64,000 nt of DNA from Blattamonas nauphoetae (taxonomy: Eukaryota > Preaxostyla > Oxymonadida): NCBI GenBank assembly GCA_033064195.1, contig JARBJD010000007.1:496001-560000 (forward strand). Direction: 5' to 3'. Under the pieces are notes generated by a model that searched no databases, was not told the DNA's origin, and worked only from the letters and a program-made list of their open reading frames with translations. How positions within the stretch are numbered: the stretch's first letter is position 1; each line of letters begins with the position of its first letter. Below, in pieces: positions 10,701 through 22,814 of this stretch. A program made the position numbers and the translations under genes.

Positions 10701-13700
10701 ATGGTCCGATCAGTGTGGATGTCGGTTTCCAATCCATCAAGGAAGCCTAAACAAACCGCTCCTCCCATCCAAAGCAATCAGCCATCTTCTACTCCAACAA
10801 CTACTCGATCAGACCTCCAGGAAGCCTATGCATTCAATCGCATCCATCTCATCCCGAACATTCCTTTCGGGACGACACGGAATCAGTTGGTTGAAGAACT
10901 TGAGAAATCAAGGGAGATCAATTCACATGTAACCAATGTGTTTATCGAAAACACTAAAGTTGTGAAAGAACGTGACTTGTGCGGGGTGATTATCTACGAG
11001 TCTGCAGAAGACCGCAAAGAACAAGGAAACCATAATACTGTATGTTTTTTCTGGTCATTATTCATGCAATTGAATGACTCATCATATTTAGCTCCATATT
11101 TTTAATAAGGCGGTCCAGCTCCGTACTGCCAAAGGATGGAAAGATATTCCTACATTACTACACTATTTTCTTTCAGCCTCATGTCCAGCCATGCCAATCA
11201 AGGCTAGTTTTATTAAACAGTCAACTCATATCGATAAACCTCCTAACACACAGCCAAAACCTCCAGTCACCAACCCGAAAACCACATCTCGACAGGAGAA
11301 CGAAATCAAAACAAATATACCAGTTCCAAAGAACAAGAAACAGTCAGCAAACCAAATTCAAGGAAAACCTAAGGGTGGTGGTCGCACAGAACAAAATGCA
11401 GAGGACAACGATAAACAAGGTGAAAGAATCAATATTTCATCACTCAGAAGAGAGGACTTTAAAAGCGAAGGAAAACCAATTGTACAAGAGTCAATCTTAC
11501 CTGCACCCAAACCAAAAGCAAACAAATCAAAGATCATCACTTCATTCACACCTAACCAAGATCCGGATGTCACACAAGTATCCAAGCTGGACCACCCTGA
11601 TGAAACATCACATAAAACATCCAATCAATCGCAATCAAAGATAGATAAAGAAACAAACAAGCATGACGAACGACAAATGACTCCATGGGAGAAGAAAAAA
11701 GCTGAAAAAGACAAACTGCCTCCAACCACAGTCGTTCAGCCACAAAAAATCGATCCATTGATTCTTGAGTTTCGGAGGAAGCAAGAAGAAAAAGAACGAA
11801 AATTGAAACTTCAGGCCCAGCAAGGCCCGAAACAAAAATTGAAAGAAAACCCCCTCATATCATGGACACCAGCTGATACACCAAAACCACTCATCTCCGA
11901 AACACCCCAAAGGACAGATCATCACAACAGTGATGAGAAACATCCCGAGGGAGAAGGTGAGAAGAAGGGACAGTTCACGTTCAAAGGCATTGATCTACGA
12001 GGGAAAGATGAACCTAGGCCAAATTGGAGGCAAAAAATTGAAAACAATCGTGATCTTCAACTCCGATCTCAGAAAGAAGAAAACGAGAATCGAAAGAGAA
12101 TACTTGAAAAGCAGGAAGATGAACAAAACGCAAAAGAAGTCTTGGATCGACTAAAATTATCGACACACGAGAGTGAATCCGACTCTGACTCGCTCGCTCC
12201 TCCTGAGGGTCTTCTTCTTGAGGACGAAGAAAGTGAATCAGAAGCCTCCCAACAAGCTCATGATGAAACAGATTTTGAAACAGCGGCAGTCTTCGACTTG
12301 TCCACCAGCCAACTCGCCAAGTATATTGAACAATATGATCCATTGGATTCATCTCAGATCGATACAGCTTCAATGCCAACATCCCTTAAACATTTATTTC
12401 AACTCGAGCCATCCCCTCCAGGAGCTCTACTATCCTCGTCTTTGTTTCACCCATCCCGCCTTTGTCTTTCGTATTCACTCTGGAACGCCGATATTGGAAG
12501 CTGTTTGTGTGCGTTGATTAACACGCAAAGCTTTCTGTTCAAACGCTCTATTTTGCTTCCAGCATCGGTTCACTTGATTGCATCTCCCCAATTTTCCATT
12601 ACTCCAAGTCAAATCAAACAAGATATCTTCACTTCCTTACAACATACACACTCCATTTCATTTTCTGAGACGTACCCGGAACCACTTGCCCCAAGCACTC
12701 CCATTCCTTCACCAATCACTCTTACTATCACATTGAAACCAACACAGACACCTTCTCTCGCTCTCTGGAACTCGGCATGCTATCTCTGGGATCTGCACAA
12801 CTTAACTCCCATCAAAATCGACAATCCAACCTATATTGTCAACCTTGAGAAAGTCCTTCACAATAATCCAGTCGAGGAAATTCAGCGAGATCTTCGCTGG
12901 GACGAGCAAGTCGAAGATGAAGACAAGAGCAGCAGAATCGAATGGCTGAAGGATGTTGATGTCGATGGCTTGATCAGGTTCCTCTCCGAACTCCCAACAC
13001 TGAAAAAGATCTCACCATTCTCATCACTCTCCCTCTACTCACTCCCTGGAACCTTATTTTCTTTGTCAAACAAGCCAACAATCACCGGATCCTCTTTTAG
13101 CTCCCGTTTACTTGCTCTTCTCCAAGGCCGAATGGTGAAGCGAGCTTACCCTGGCTTCACATGCCTCTACGCTGATGATGAAAAGGAAGAGGAGAAGCGA
13201 AAGGAAGAAGAGAGAAAACGAAAAGAAGAGAATCCTGACGAAGAGAAACCTGACTCAGGGCCATCCAATGAACATGATGCATACCAGCAAACCATCGAAC
13301 AGAAGCGACTAAATCGTGAAAGGAGGATAAGGAAAGAGGAATCAACTTTGGAACAAGAAGCAAATGTTGCCTTCTCCCTCTTTGATTGGATCGTGTTCGA
13401 CGAAGATCAAGAAGAAGCCAAGTTCGGAGAGGGACGGAAGGAGTGGATGGAGAAGGTGAGGGCAAAGGAAGAGGATGAACTGTTCACAAACTGCTTATTC
13501 GTTGTGGAAGGACACGTGGACAATGTATGAAACAGCACCCACCTTTGTCATTTTCATCATCTGTCTCTCTGTATTATCTCATCTTGTCTTTTCTCTTTTC
13601 AATTTGTCTTTCAGCTTCCCACTCTCATCCCGCCAGCTATTTTCCTTCCGCTCACATCAACTCACACCATCCTTCTTGTTCCGCCATCAGCTCTTCATCT

Positions 13701-15351
13701 TCTTCCAAGTGATCTCCTCCTTCACTCCTCCACTTCAACTTCTCATCCATTCACTAAAACTCAACTGCTTGAGACTGTCCAGCGTGAGATGAAGAAACAG
13801 AAGTTGTTCCCTGTCCGGTTTGATGATGCTCTCGCCGAAGTGATCGTAGCTATGGGTCTGTGGGTTGTCGGAGATGAAAAGAAAGAAGAACCGACGAAAG
13901 AACAACCAACCGAAGTCTCGAAAGACCAGATCGAAAAGGCAAAGCAGGCAAAATCAAAATCCAAACACCACACTTCATCTCTTCTCCGATTCTTTCTATC
14001 CTCACACCCGGCCATCTGCCAAATCCATCTTCATCCTCCACAAGCGCCAGCCACCACAACGCCAGTTTCTGGCTCAGCCCTTTCACTTCTCTCGTCTTCT
14101 TTCCTATCGCGCGTGATTGATGAGGCTGGTGAAGTCTCGGGTACATCAAGCGCAGAGCCCCTCACACTCAACGCTCAGGTCTTGTTGGAAGGCATTGTGA
14201 ATGCCATTGCACATTCAGACTACGAAATGGTGAGTGGAGGTGAAGAGGCCGAAGCTGAGTTGAAGAAAGAGGAAGAGCGAAAGAAGAAGAAAGAAGAGGA
14301 AGCAGCTCTAAATCCTCCTTCCGATCAGAACTGGGATTCCATTCTCCCAACTTCAGACCAATTGTCAATTCTGAGCACAAAAGATGATACCAAACCCAAG
14401 AAGAACCTCTCCCCTCTCCTTTCCATCCACATTTATCCACTCCAGCTTGTCATGTCAAATCCATGCTCCTTCCACCCTTCAACTTCAATCTCATCTTCCT
14501 CTCTACTCTCACCACTTTCATTTTCACCCAATCCTCTTATTGTTTCAGCCCTTGTTCGTTTTGGTTTGATGAGTGGAACTGGATGTGGGAGAGGGATCCG
14601 AAGCTTCACATCACTCCATTTTGGAATGCCTCCACCACGTGCCATTGTTGTAATGAGTGAAGAAGGAACAGGTCTCCCATTTCTCGTTCATTTCTCATCA
14701 TCTTTCAGCTCCTGTTCATGCTCAATGGCTGCAGATGTTGTACCCTGCCTTGACTCCACCTGGTCAACCCACAAAAATGCAGGAGCTCTTTCGACATGTT
14801 CAGAAGCTGTCGTGGGAGGCAGTTCACGCCGACTACAAAATGCTCTACGGGTCGGGACAGGGAACAGCAATGAACGGTTTGTTTCTGAACTTCTCTTTCA
14901 CAATTGCTTCTCTCCAGAAATTGTTGTTCTTCAAGCAATGAACGGAATCCGCCCAATGATCGAGACAGCTGCCTTCGTGGCCATGTCCACTGAAACCTCT
15001 CACTTTGAAGCTGGTATCTCCTCAACACTTGTCGAACAACACCTTGGCACCCATGGATGGAACGCCATGCTCGAGATCTCCAACCGGTTGGGGCCTCTCT
15101 CTCCGGTTGAGTTTGTTGACACCAACAACCCAACTGCATTTGGATACACCGCTCAGGTCACAGGATGTCGCCTCAACCGGATCATTCGCGATTATCTGAA
15201 CGGGCACAGGACTTCCCTTAACCTGGACACTGAAGACTACTTTCATCCACAGCAAGCTCGTGGAGCATCACTTTATCCCGCAATGACCTCTCATTCTCAA
15301 TACCCGCATGGACCCCAAATGAGCACACAACCGTCAATGCCCACCCATTAA
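10701..15351 (+). CDS. Large six-exon protein of unknown function (1436 residues)
   Basis: Exons 10701-11039, 11092-13524, 13615-14453, 14549-14646, 14709-14876 and 14918-15351 join with consistent phases to a single frame ending at TAA. Residues 40-115 (FNRIHLIPNIPFGTT...) may be a small alpha/beta domain. Residues 140-510 are disordered and highly charged (Lys/Glu/Pro). Residues 520-780 are hydrophobic and folded. Two more charged insertions follow (for example EEKRKEEERKRKEE). The conserved-looking part is the end: IPCSFWFDEWNWMWERDP, then AQWLQMLYPALTPPGQP and HADYKMLYGSGQG. Trp-rich motifs like these suggest a real folded family, perhaps one with many charged inserts such as flagellar proteins, but I do not recognise it. 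Confidence 0.75.
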
Positions 15352-15506
15352 GGAGCTAGAGGGTTGGTATCTTACCAACTTGTGTGATTCGTCGTGTTTA
15401 ATCATCTCAATTTCATACTCATTCCTGAAACAAACTAAAACAGAGAAAAAGCGCGAAATGTTCAAAACAGAAAATATTCGAAGGATATCGAAGAAAATGT
15501 TGTCTT

Positions 15507-16307
15507 TCATGTTTCTTCGATAGGTGTTAGACATTCTAACTGCAGATCCATGCATTGTTTGGCATAATTATAAATGTGGCGCTGGGAGAGTGGATGAAGA
15601 ATTTCGAGCTCAAATCTGACTTTGTTTCCCTCAATAATTCTTCCTTCACCACGAGACGATTCAACAAGGAGTTCACACACTTTCTCAATAAATTCTGGTT
15701 GGAGTGTCTGGAGGATCTTGTAAAGTTCGGTCCTTTCGTTGAGTGAAAGAGGAACAGGGTCTTCCTCCAATGGTTGAAGGCATTGAGTTGGGGATGGGAA
15801 AGGTCCAGTGGATAAGATGAATTTGTCTGATGTGAAGACTTCTTGTGGTGATTTCATGACTCCATTTTTCCACCATCTTGTTGGTTTCGTTCTGTCGAGG
15901 AGATCGATCAAGGCAATTGGGATTCTTGGGTGCATTCTCAACTGCTTAATGAGCCGAATCTGAATTTTGCGGCAGTGTTGAGAAACAAGGTTCTCTGGAG
16001 GATTGAAGTGAAAGCAGTTATCAATTGTGAGAAAGACATCATAGAAAGCCTGATCAATGTCATCCTTATATGTGTTTGCCTCTATATTACGCATGATTGT
16101 GCCGAAATCCATCGGGGACTCGATAATTTTGCGATATGTCGGGAGATTCTGCCTGTCAGGGTCGATTGGTTGGGCGAAGTGGCATCCCTCCGGAAATTTG
16201 ATCAGGTCACTCAGAATCTCACGCAGACGACTGAGAGTTTATGGAAAATGTCCAAAAACACACGACAAAATTCCGTTTTTCACTGAAACTTTCTGATGTT
16301 TGTTCAT
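15507..16307 (-). CDS. Bromodomain plus NET-domain protein (BET-like), two exons
   Basis: Exons 16307-16267 and 16230-15507 (36-base intron) give 254 residues. Residues 15-100 fit a bromodomain: the ZA part includes FAQPIDPDRQNLPTYRKII, then the typical SPMDFGTIMRNIE and a YNP-like CFHFNPPE for the acetyl-lysine pocket Asn region. Residues 155-240 (LSLNERTELYKILQTL ... FELEILHPLSQRHIYNYAK) fit an extra-terminal (NET) domain. BET proteins read acetylated histones and recruit transcription factors. There is only one bromodomain; metazoan BETs have two, while plant GTE proteins have one. Its start codon lies within 12 bases of the nominal start of the divergent gene at 16296, so the two 5' ends overlap or one start is wrong. 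Confidence 0.8.
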
Positions 16308-17750
16308 TTTATCATTGTGGGAAGATCTTCGAGTCGCGAACAAAATGAAATATCAACTCTTCCTCTTTTTGGCTTCGAACCTCAGATCTCACAGAGATAT
16401 TGCCCTCTATTCACAAATGTTTGGTATCCCAACGAACGTTCTCGCCAGCATGTTATCTCAAATGTATCCCATCCTTTGATTCAATATTTTAGAAATGTTA
16501 ATCGAATTATCAAGTACTGTCACTCGTTCTTGAAAAATCTCCAAAAACATTATAAATCGCTCACATCAGCGGATCAGATCACAACACTCTCTCAAGATGC
16601 TCATCTTCCACAAGAATATCTCGTTGAACAATTTCTTGGCCATTATATAGAAAAATTGCCTAGAGATTCTCTCTCCAATGGAAAGCTGAAACCACTGTCA
16701 AATGCAGACAAGAAGACGATTAAAACAAATCTCTGCACAAACCCGGAACTGATAGAAAATGAAGCTCTGCGTGCACTTGTGAAACGTTTTCTTACAGAAC
16801 GTGTTACCGAGGGCATTACAGATGACCAAGTTCGTCGAGCGCTGGGACAACTCCATGAATTCTATCTATTCCACTCCATAGATCTACTTGGTCTTGGATA
16901 TTTCACAGAAGAAGGATGTCGTATGTTAGACTATGATAAAACTCCCGATGTTTTGCTGAAACAGCCGTTTTTATTCAATTGGAAGAAGACAACACAGTCA
17001 AGGCAATTCGAACCCGTTCAACTAAGCATACCCTTCCAAACAGTCTACACACCAAATCAAATCGTGAAAAAATGCAAAGAATTTGTTGGTGAGATCCAGG
17101 ATGAGGAAAAGCAGCAAGAATACTCTGGATGCATTCAAACGATCGAGAAATACGAAGCCAAACAGCAGCGCTATCAACCGGAAGAAACAGGAATTGATGT
17201 GATTGCTGACAATGTCCGACGATATCGAGAATTTTTGTTGAAAGAAGACACATTCCAGCCATTTTCCACAAGTCCACTCCTGATCCATCCTTCTTCGTCT
17301 ATAGACGATGTTCCGATGAATAGAGATTCATTCATGCAAACTTTACTATCCCTTTCAGCAGGTACTGACCCATGTTTCCTCCCAAATCCATTTATTTCAT
17401 CTGAGCCAGACATCCAAACTCCAGCCCATCCTCTCCTTTCTCCGTCCCACACTTCCATTCCACGACCATCTCTTCCACCATCTCTGAAACGTGCAGACAT
17501 GCAAAAAGTTTGTTGGATCGATTCCAAAGCCTCATTTAGCGAACCACTCACAACATTTAAGAAGACCCTTCCTCAATTGATCTCCTATACTCACAGATTT
17601 GGCCCTGGGATGGTTCTGTTCTTTTATGATTACATTGATGAGTTGAATGAATATTTGGAGATGATTGGGCACGGAGACATTGTGTGTGTCAATGTCTTCC
17701 CGAACTTCGCAGATATCCAGGTTTTAGATGAAGAACTTGTTTATGATTGA
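16296..17750 (+). CDS. Hypothetical protein, 484 residues or slightly shorter
   Basis: One open frame ends at TGA. The region from about residue 60 to 240 is helical and charged. The middle is Ser/Pro-rich. The end (FGPGMVLFFYDYIDELNEYLEMIGHGD) looks like a folded alpha/beta segment. I know no family for it. The first ATG at 16296 lies inside the 5' exon of the divergent BET-like gene. No other in-frame ATG occurs for a long way, so the true start may lie in a short upstream exon that I cannot place. Confidence 0.6.
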   Translation: MFVHFIIVGRSSSREQNEISTLPLFGFEPQISQRYCPLFTNVWYPNERSRQHVISNVSHPLIQYFRNVNRIIKYCHSFLKNLQKHYKSLTSADQITTLSQDAHLPQEYLVEQFLGHYIEKLPRDSLSNGKLKPLSNADKKTIKTNLCTNPELIENEALRALVKRFLTERVTEGITDDQVRRALGQLHEFYLFHSIDLLGLGYFTEEGCRMLDYDKTPDVLLKQPFLFNWKKTTQSRQFEPVQLSIPFQTVYTPNQIVKKCKEFVGEIQDEEKQQEYSGCIQTIEKYEAKQQRYQPEETGIDVIADNVRRYREFLLKEDTFQPFSTSPLLIHPSSSIDDVPMNRDSFMQTLLSLSAGTDPCFLPNPFISSEPDIQTPAHPLLSPSHTSIPRPSLPPSLKRADMQKVCWIDSKASFSEPLTTFKKTLPQLISYTHRFGPGMVLFFYDYIDELNEYLEMIGHGDIVCVNVFPNFADIQVLDEELVYD

Positions 17751-17845
17751 ACAAATTCAGATTGCTAGTTCTTATAAATCAAGATGAGTCGATTGATTTG
17801 TCCAAATTTCCAATCGCAAATCGAAGAACAACTTTAACAGATATC

Positions 17846-18670
<825 letters not shown>

Positions 18671-18903
18671 AGCAATCAATCCAGCGATTTGGAGATGATG
18701 GAAACGGAGAATTTGATTTGCCCATAACAAATACCAGAACGTCGGGATCACAACGAACACACCAGCTGGCTAAGTTGAAAGCTCTTCCCGAAGGTGTTGT
18801 CGATAATCTTGATGATGACGTATTCTCAGCAGATGAAGTTAGATGTCAAAATGTATATTTTGTGAAAAACAGAACAAGTGACATGTGGGCGAGAATTAAG
18901 GAC

Positions 18904-20960
18904 CTAAGAATCAGAATCAGTATTCCACTTCACAGTTTTTGCGCCTTCAACACCTCGCTCAATGTCCGGCGACGGTCCATCCATTGAGACGAGAGAGACA
19001 ACCTCACAAGTACTCCGTGGAAGAACTAGGCAAAACCCAAAGACAATCTTTTCTGGAATATCGGTGAATGATATTGGTTGGAGGGTTCCGTTTTTGAAGA
19101 TGTGTAACGTGCGCTTATTCATATCAACCTCAAAAGTAATTTCTTCATTTGATTGCCATCGATCATTTCCAGAAATCCATCGTCCGTTTTGAGTCAGCTT
19201 TCCACTGAAGAGTTATATACATCAATGAAAGTTCATACTAGAACGAGTATCGCAGTGATTCCGGATTCTCACCAAGCCATGTTTCTCCTGTTTTAGTGGT
19301 TGGGTACGCCGATACTCCAACATAAGCACTTCCATTGGAACGTCCTAATGCTAGTGTGCTAAAATTCATCAAAAATTGAGTGATATCCAAGGAAAACACA
19401 CCATTTGGCATAACCTTTGTCGATGGGACAATCGATGAAAATTGTATTGTTACGATAATTTTGAGCATTCTTCTCAATGTGTCCATTTTGGCATGTAAAA
19501 TCGTCTTCGAATTTTGCGGCATGTTCGTGGTTATCAGACGTTTGCGTTTTTTCTGATGCGAAAAATGTGATTTCTTCACAGAGATTTGTTTCTAGCAAAT
19601 CGAAATAAGAAAAAAGAAAAAATAATACGAGTTGGAGGGCGTTTCTTTGGTGCAGTAAAAGCCTGTGGTAGTTTGGAGATTCGGGCGGTGAAAACATCAG
19701 CTTTCCTTCGAACTCTATCCACCTCAAGAATCTGTTTGAGAGTAATTCGTTCTTCAGGATTCTAATAATCCAATGAGACACTGATTTTGTGGAGAGAAGA
19801 ATATACCACCAATAACATCTGGTGAATTAAGTTCTTCCATTCATCCGAATATGAGGAAGAATCGATCATTGGAACATCCTCCTTCACAGCCTGTTTTGCC
19901 TGATCAAGTGTACTATTATCCTCCATGAACATTCGAAGTGATGACGCCTCCCAGAAGATCAGTCCAAGACTCCAGATGTCAGATTTCTCTGTTGCTCTGA
20001 AGAAGAAGAGAATATGACAAAGATGACCAATACTTTTGTCCATTGAGTTGTTCAGGACTCAGGTAACCTCTAAATATGTTGGCAATCGTATGAAACAGAA
20101 AAAAACAGACAGATTTCCAGTTTTTTCCTGTGCCTTTCCAAGTGGATCCTTGAAGTGATTAAAGAGATAAAAATCACCTAAACACATGATGGAATGAATT
20201 AAGGCAAACTGATCTTTCCCATGAATTCATTGACAAAAAAGATGTCATGTGGTTTGAGGTTTCCACTGAAGATGTTGTTGGTGTGGAGAAAATGGAGACC
20301 AAGAACAGAATGTGTGAGGACATCCCAGAGACGCTAGAGAGATTTAGATAACCACACAGAAAATGTCTTAAATTCAAGTTGTCAAACTTCTTCAGAAATC
20401 ATCAATCCCATATGTCTCACCTGTTCAACATAACTCCCAAAAGACTGTTTTTCGACATGTTCAGTACAAATCGTGATGTCTTCATCAGTTGTCTTGACAT
20501 CTGTGACTTGGACGATGAATGGACTTCGTAACGTCAGAAGTCCGTTGGCGAATGCTTCGAACTTGACTGGATCCTCAAGGTCAGATTTGTGAAGTGTCCG
20601 AGAAAATTCTGTGAATGATGAACTCTCATCGACATCCTTCTTGACCTCCCCAAAGGCAGAGTTGCTGTGGAATGCCTGTTGATCTATGAGCAAAGGGGTT
20701 TCATAATTCACAAACAGAGGAAATAATGAGGAAAATGACTCGTGAAAATGATTAAAATAGTGGTACCGTCGTCCCGAAACATTTGCGTCCTTTGGAGGAT
20801 GAGATCGATGCACAATAAAAATTGTTCAAGCTATTTCTCTGAGTGCGCCACCACCATCATTATACCTTTTTCAAATCATCCAAATCATTTTTAAGGGTTT
20901 CAATGTCTTTGGACGACTCGTAATCCCTTTCAAGCCTCTTTTCAGTCTGGATGTGGGTTT
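18904..20960 (-). CDS. Pseudokinase with C-terminal SPRY-like domain, multi-exon
   Basis: A first coiled-coil exon (RLERDYESSKDIETLKNDL) is followed by a kinase-like domain. N-lobe: NSAFGEVKK. Catalytic-loop equivalent: SGNLKPHDIFFVN, in which the HRD Asp is replaced. C-lobe: ATEKSDIWSLGLIFWE, with the APE-to-SDxWS helix well kept. A second domain near the end reads GKLTQNGRWISGNDRW, then FEVDMNKRTLHIFKNG and IVFGFCLVLPRSTCEVVSL, which fits a B30.2/SPRY fold. A 5-prime splice (GTTCTA...TTCAG) near 19200-19250 is needed to keep it in frame. The lost catalytic Asp suggests no phosphotransfer. Kinase plus SPRY-like architecture is common in oxymonad gene sets as far as I know. It ends at TAG. 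Its 5' end lies within about 20 bases of the divergent PGI start. Confidence 0.7.
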
Positions 20961-20975
20961 GATCAGACACTCAAG

Positions 20976-22658
20976 ATGCAACAGCTCGACAAACACTTCG
21001 AATCAGTGAAAGCAATTCACATGAAAGATCTATTTGCTCAGGATCCCGAACGGGCAAAGAAATTCTCATTGGAACTCAAGAACGGCGATGACCTGTTCCA
21101 TTTCGATTTCAGCAAGAATCGAATTACTGAAGAAACACTCACTCTTTTCACGAATCTTTCGAAGGAACGCAAAGTTGCAGAAGGCATTGAAGCAATGTTT
21201 TCTGGAGAGATCATCAACAAAACCGAGAAACGAGCTGTCCTCCACACCGCTCTTAGAAATCGTTCCAACCGCCCAATAATCGTCGAAGGAAAGAACGTGA
21301 TGGACGATGTGAATGGAGTCCTCGATAAAATGAAAGGATTCACCGAAAAAGTTCGTTCTGGCGAATGGAAGGGATACACAGGAAAACCCATCACTGACGT
21401 CATAAACATTGGAATTGGTGGTTCAGATCTTGGTCCTCTCATGGTTGCACATGCATTGACTCCTTATGCTAACCCGGAGAAACTGAAGGTCCATTATATC
21501 TCAAATGTCGATGGCACTCACGCAGCAGAAGTTTTGAAACTCTTAAACCCGGAAACATGCATGTTCATTGTAAGCAGCAAAACATTTACCACACAAGAAA
21601 CCATGACCAATGCTCACACATGCCGAAGCTGGTGGTTGGGGAAAGTCGGAACTGACAACGCGGCCAAACTTCCTCTTCACTTCGTCGCAGTATCAACCAA
21701 TCTCACCAAAGTGGCAGAGTTCGGTATTGATACCAACAACACATTTGCCTTCTGGGATTGGGTTGGAGGCCGCTTCTCACTCTGGTCTGCGATCGGCTTG
21801 AGCACTGCACTCTACGTCGGCTTTGACAACTTTATCCAGCTTTTGGAAGGAGGACATGCAATGGATGAGCATTTCCGAACCGAAAAGGATCTTCGAAAGA
21901 ATATCCCTGCTGTGCTCGCCTTCATTGATATGTGGTACACCTCCTTCTTCAAGTCTGGCTCTCATGCCGTCCTCCCATATGACCAATATCTCGACCGCTT
22001 CCCAGCCTTCCTCCAACAGCTGGAGATGGAATCAAATGGAAAAGGAGTGAAGATGAACGGAGAGCCAGTTGATGCAGCTCATGGAACCTCTTCTGCTCTT
22101 TTCGGGGAACCAGGCACAAACGGACAACACGCTTTCTATCAGCTGATCCACCAAGGCACTCAGCTCATTCCGTGCGACTTCATCTTCCCTCTCAACACTC
22201 ACAACAAGCTTGGCGAGCACCACAAACTCCTCGCGTGCAACGTCTTCGCCCAAGCAGAGGCCCTCATGAAAGGAAAGACTTTCGAGCAAGCACTCGCCGA
22301 GGCCAAGAAATCGATTCCTGGTGATGACGCTGAGGCCCAACAGAAACAAACGACACTCGCCAACCACCGTACCTTCAGTGGAAACCGTCCATCCAACATG
22401 ATCATCTTGAGCCAAGTCAACCCACGCACTGTTGGAATGCTCATTGCCCTGTACGAGCACAAGACTTTTGTTGAAGGGCTGCTTTGGGAGATCAACAGCT
22501 TCGATCAATGGGGTGTAGAACTCGGAAAGGAGTTGGCAAAGGATCTTTATCCACTTCTGGGAGATAAGGAAGGGAAGGAGACCGAAGGAACATTCAAAAC
22601 CAAAGATTCATCCACACAACACCTTGTCGAATTATTCAGACAATTCAACTCGCAGTGA
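20976..22658 (+). CDS. Glucose-6-phosphate isomerase
   Basis: 560 residues, one exon, standard family length. It interconverts glucose-6-phosphate and fructose-6-phosphate at the second step of glycolysis in the cytosol. Visible signatures are INIGIGGSDLGPLMV (substrate-phosphate loop), SKTFTTQETMTNA, DWVGGRFSLWSAIG, and the C-terminal motif LLWEINSFDQWGVELGK with the catalytic region Gln and Lys. The catalytic His lies in HGTSSAL-like or QLIHQGTQ segments near residues 370-395. The absence of introns contrasts with most neighbours and would fit either high expression or past acquisition from bacteria. In an amitochondriate anaerobe this is central energy metabolism. It ends at TGA. Confidence 0.95.
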   Translation: MQQLDKHFESVKAIHMKDLFAQDPERAKKFSLELKNGDDLFHFDFSKNRITEETLTLFTNLSKERKVAEGIEAMFSGEIINKTEKRAVLHTALRNRSNRPIIVEGKNVMDDVNGVLDKMKGFTEKVRSGEWKGYTGKPITDVINIGIGGSDLGPLMVAHALTPYANPEKLKVHYISNVDGTHAAEVLKLLNPETCMFIVSSKTFTTQETMTNAHTCRSWWLGKVGTDNAAKLPLHFVAVSTNLTKVAEFGIDTNNTFAFWDWVGGRFSLWSAIGLSTALYVGFDNFIQLLEGGHAMDEHFRTEKDLRKNIPAVLAFIDMWYTSFFKSGSHAVLPYDQYLDRFPAFLQQLEMESNGKGVKMNGEPVDAAHGTSSALFGEPGTNGQHAFYQLIHQGTQLIPCDFIFPLNTHNKLGEHHKLLACNVFAQAEALMKGKTFEQALAEAKKSIPGDDAEAQQKQTTLANHRTFSGNRPSNMIILSQVNPRTVGMLIALYEHKTFVEGLLWEINSFDQWGVELGKELAKDLYPLLGDKEGKETEGTFKTKDSSTQHLVELFRQFNSQ

Positions 22659-22814
22659 GCACTCTCTTTGATGCCTTCGACCTTAATTTTATCCAGTCAT
22701 CATCCTCTTTTCGTCACAATTGTTTTTTGTATCAACTGTTTTTTCTTCTGGTCCGATCTCCGCTGCGATTCGCATTGTACAGAAAAATTCGGAAGATTCT
22801 TGGCAGATTTTGAT

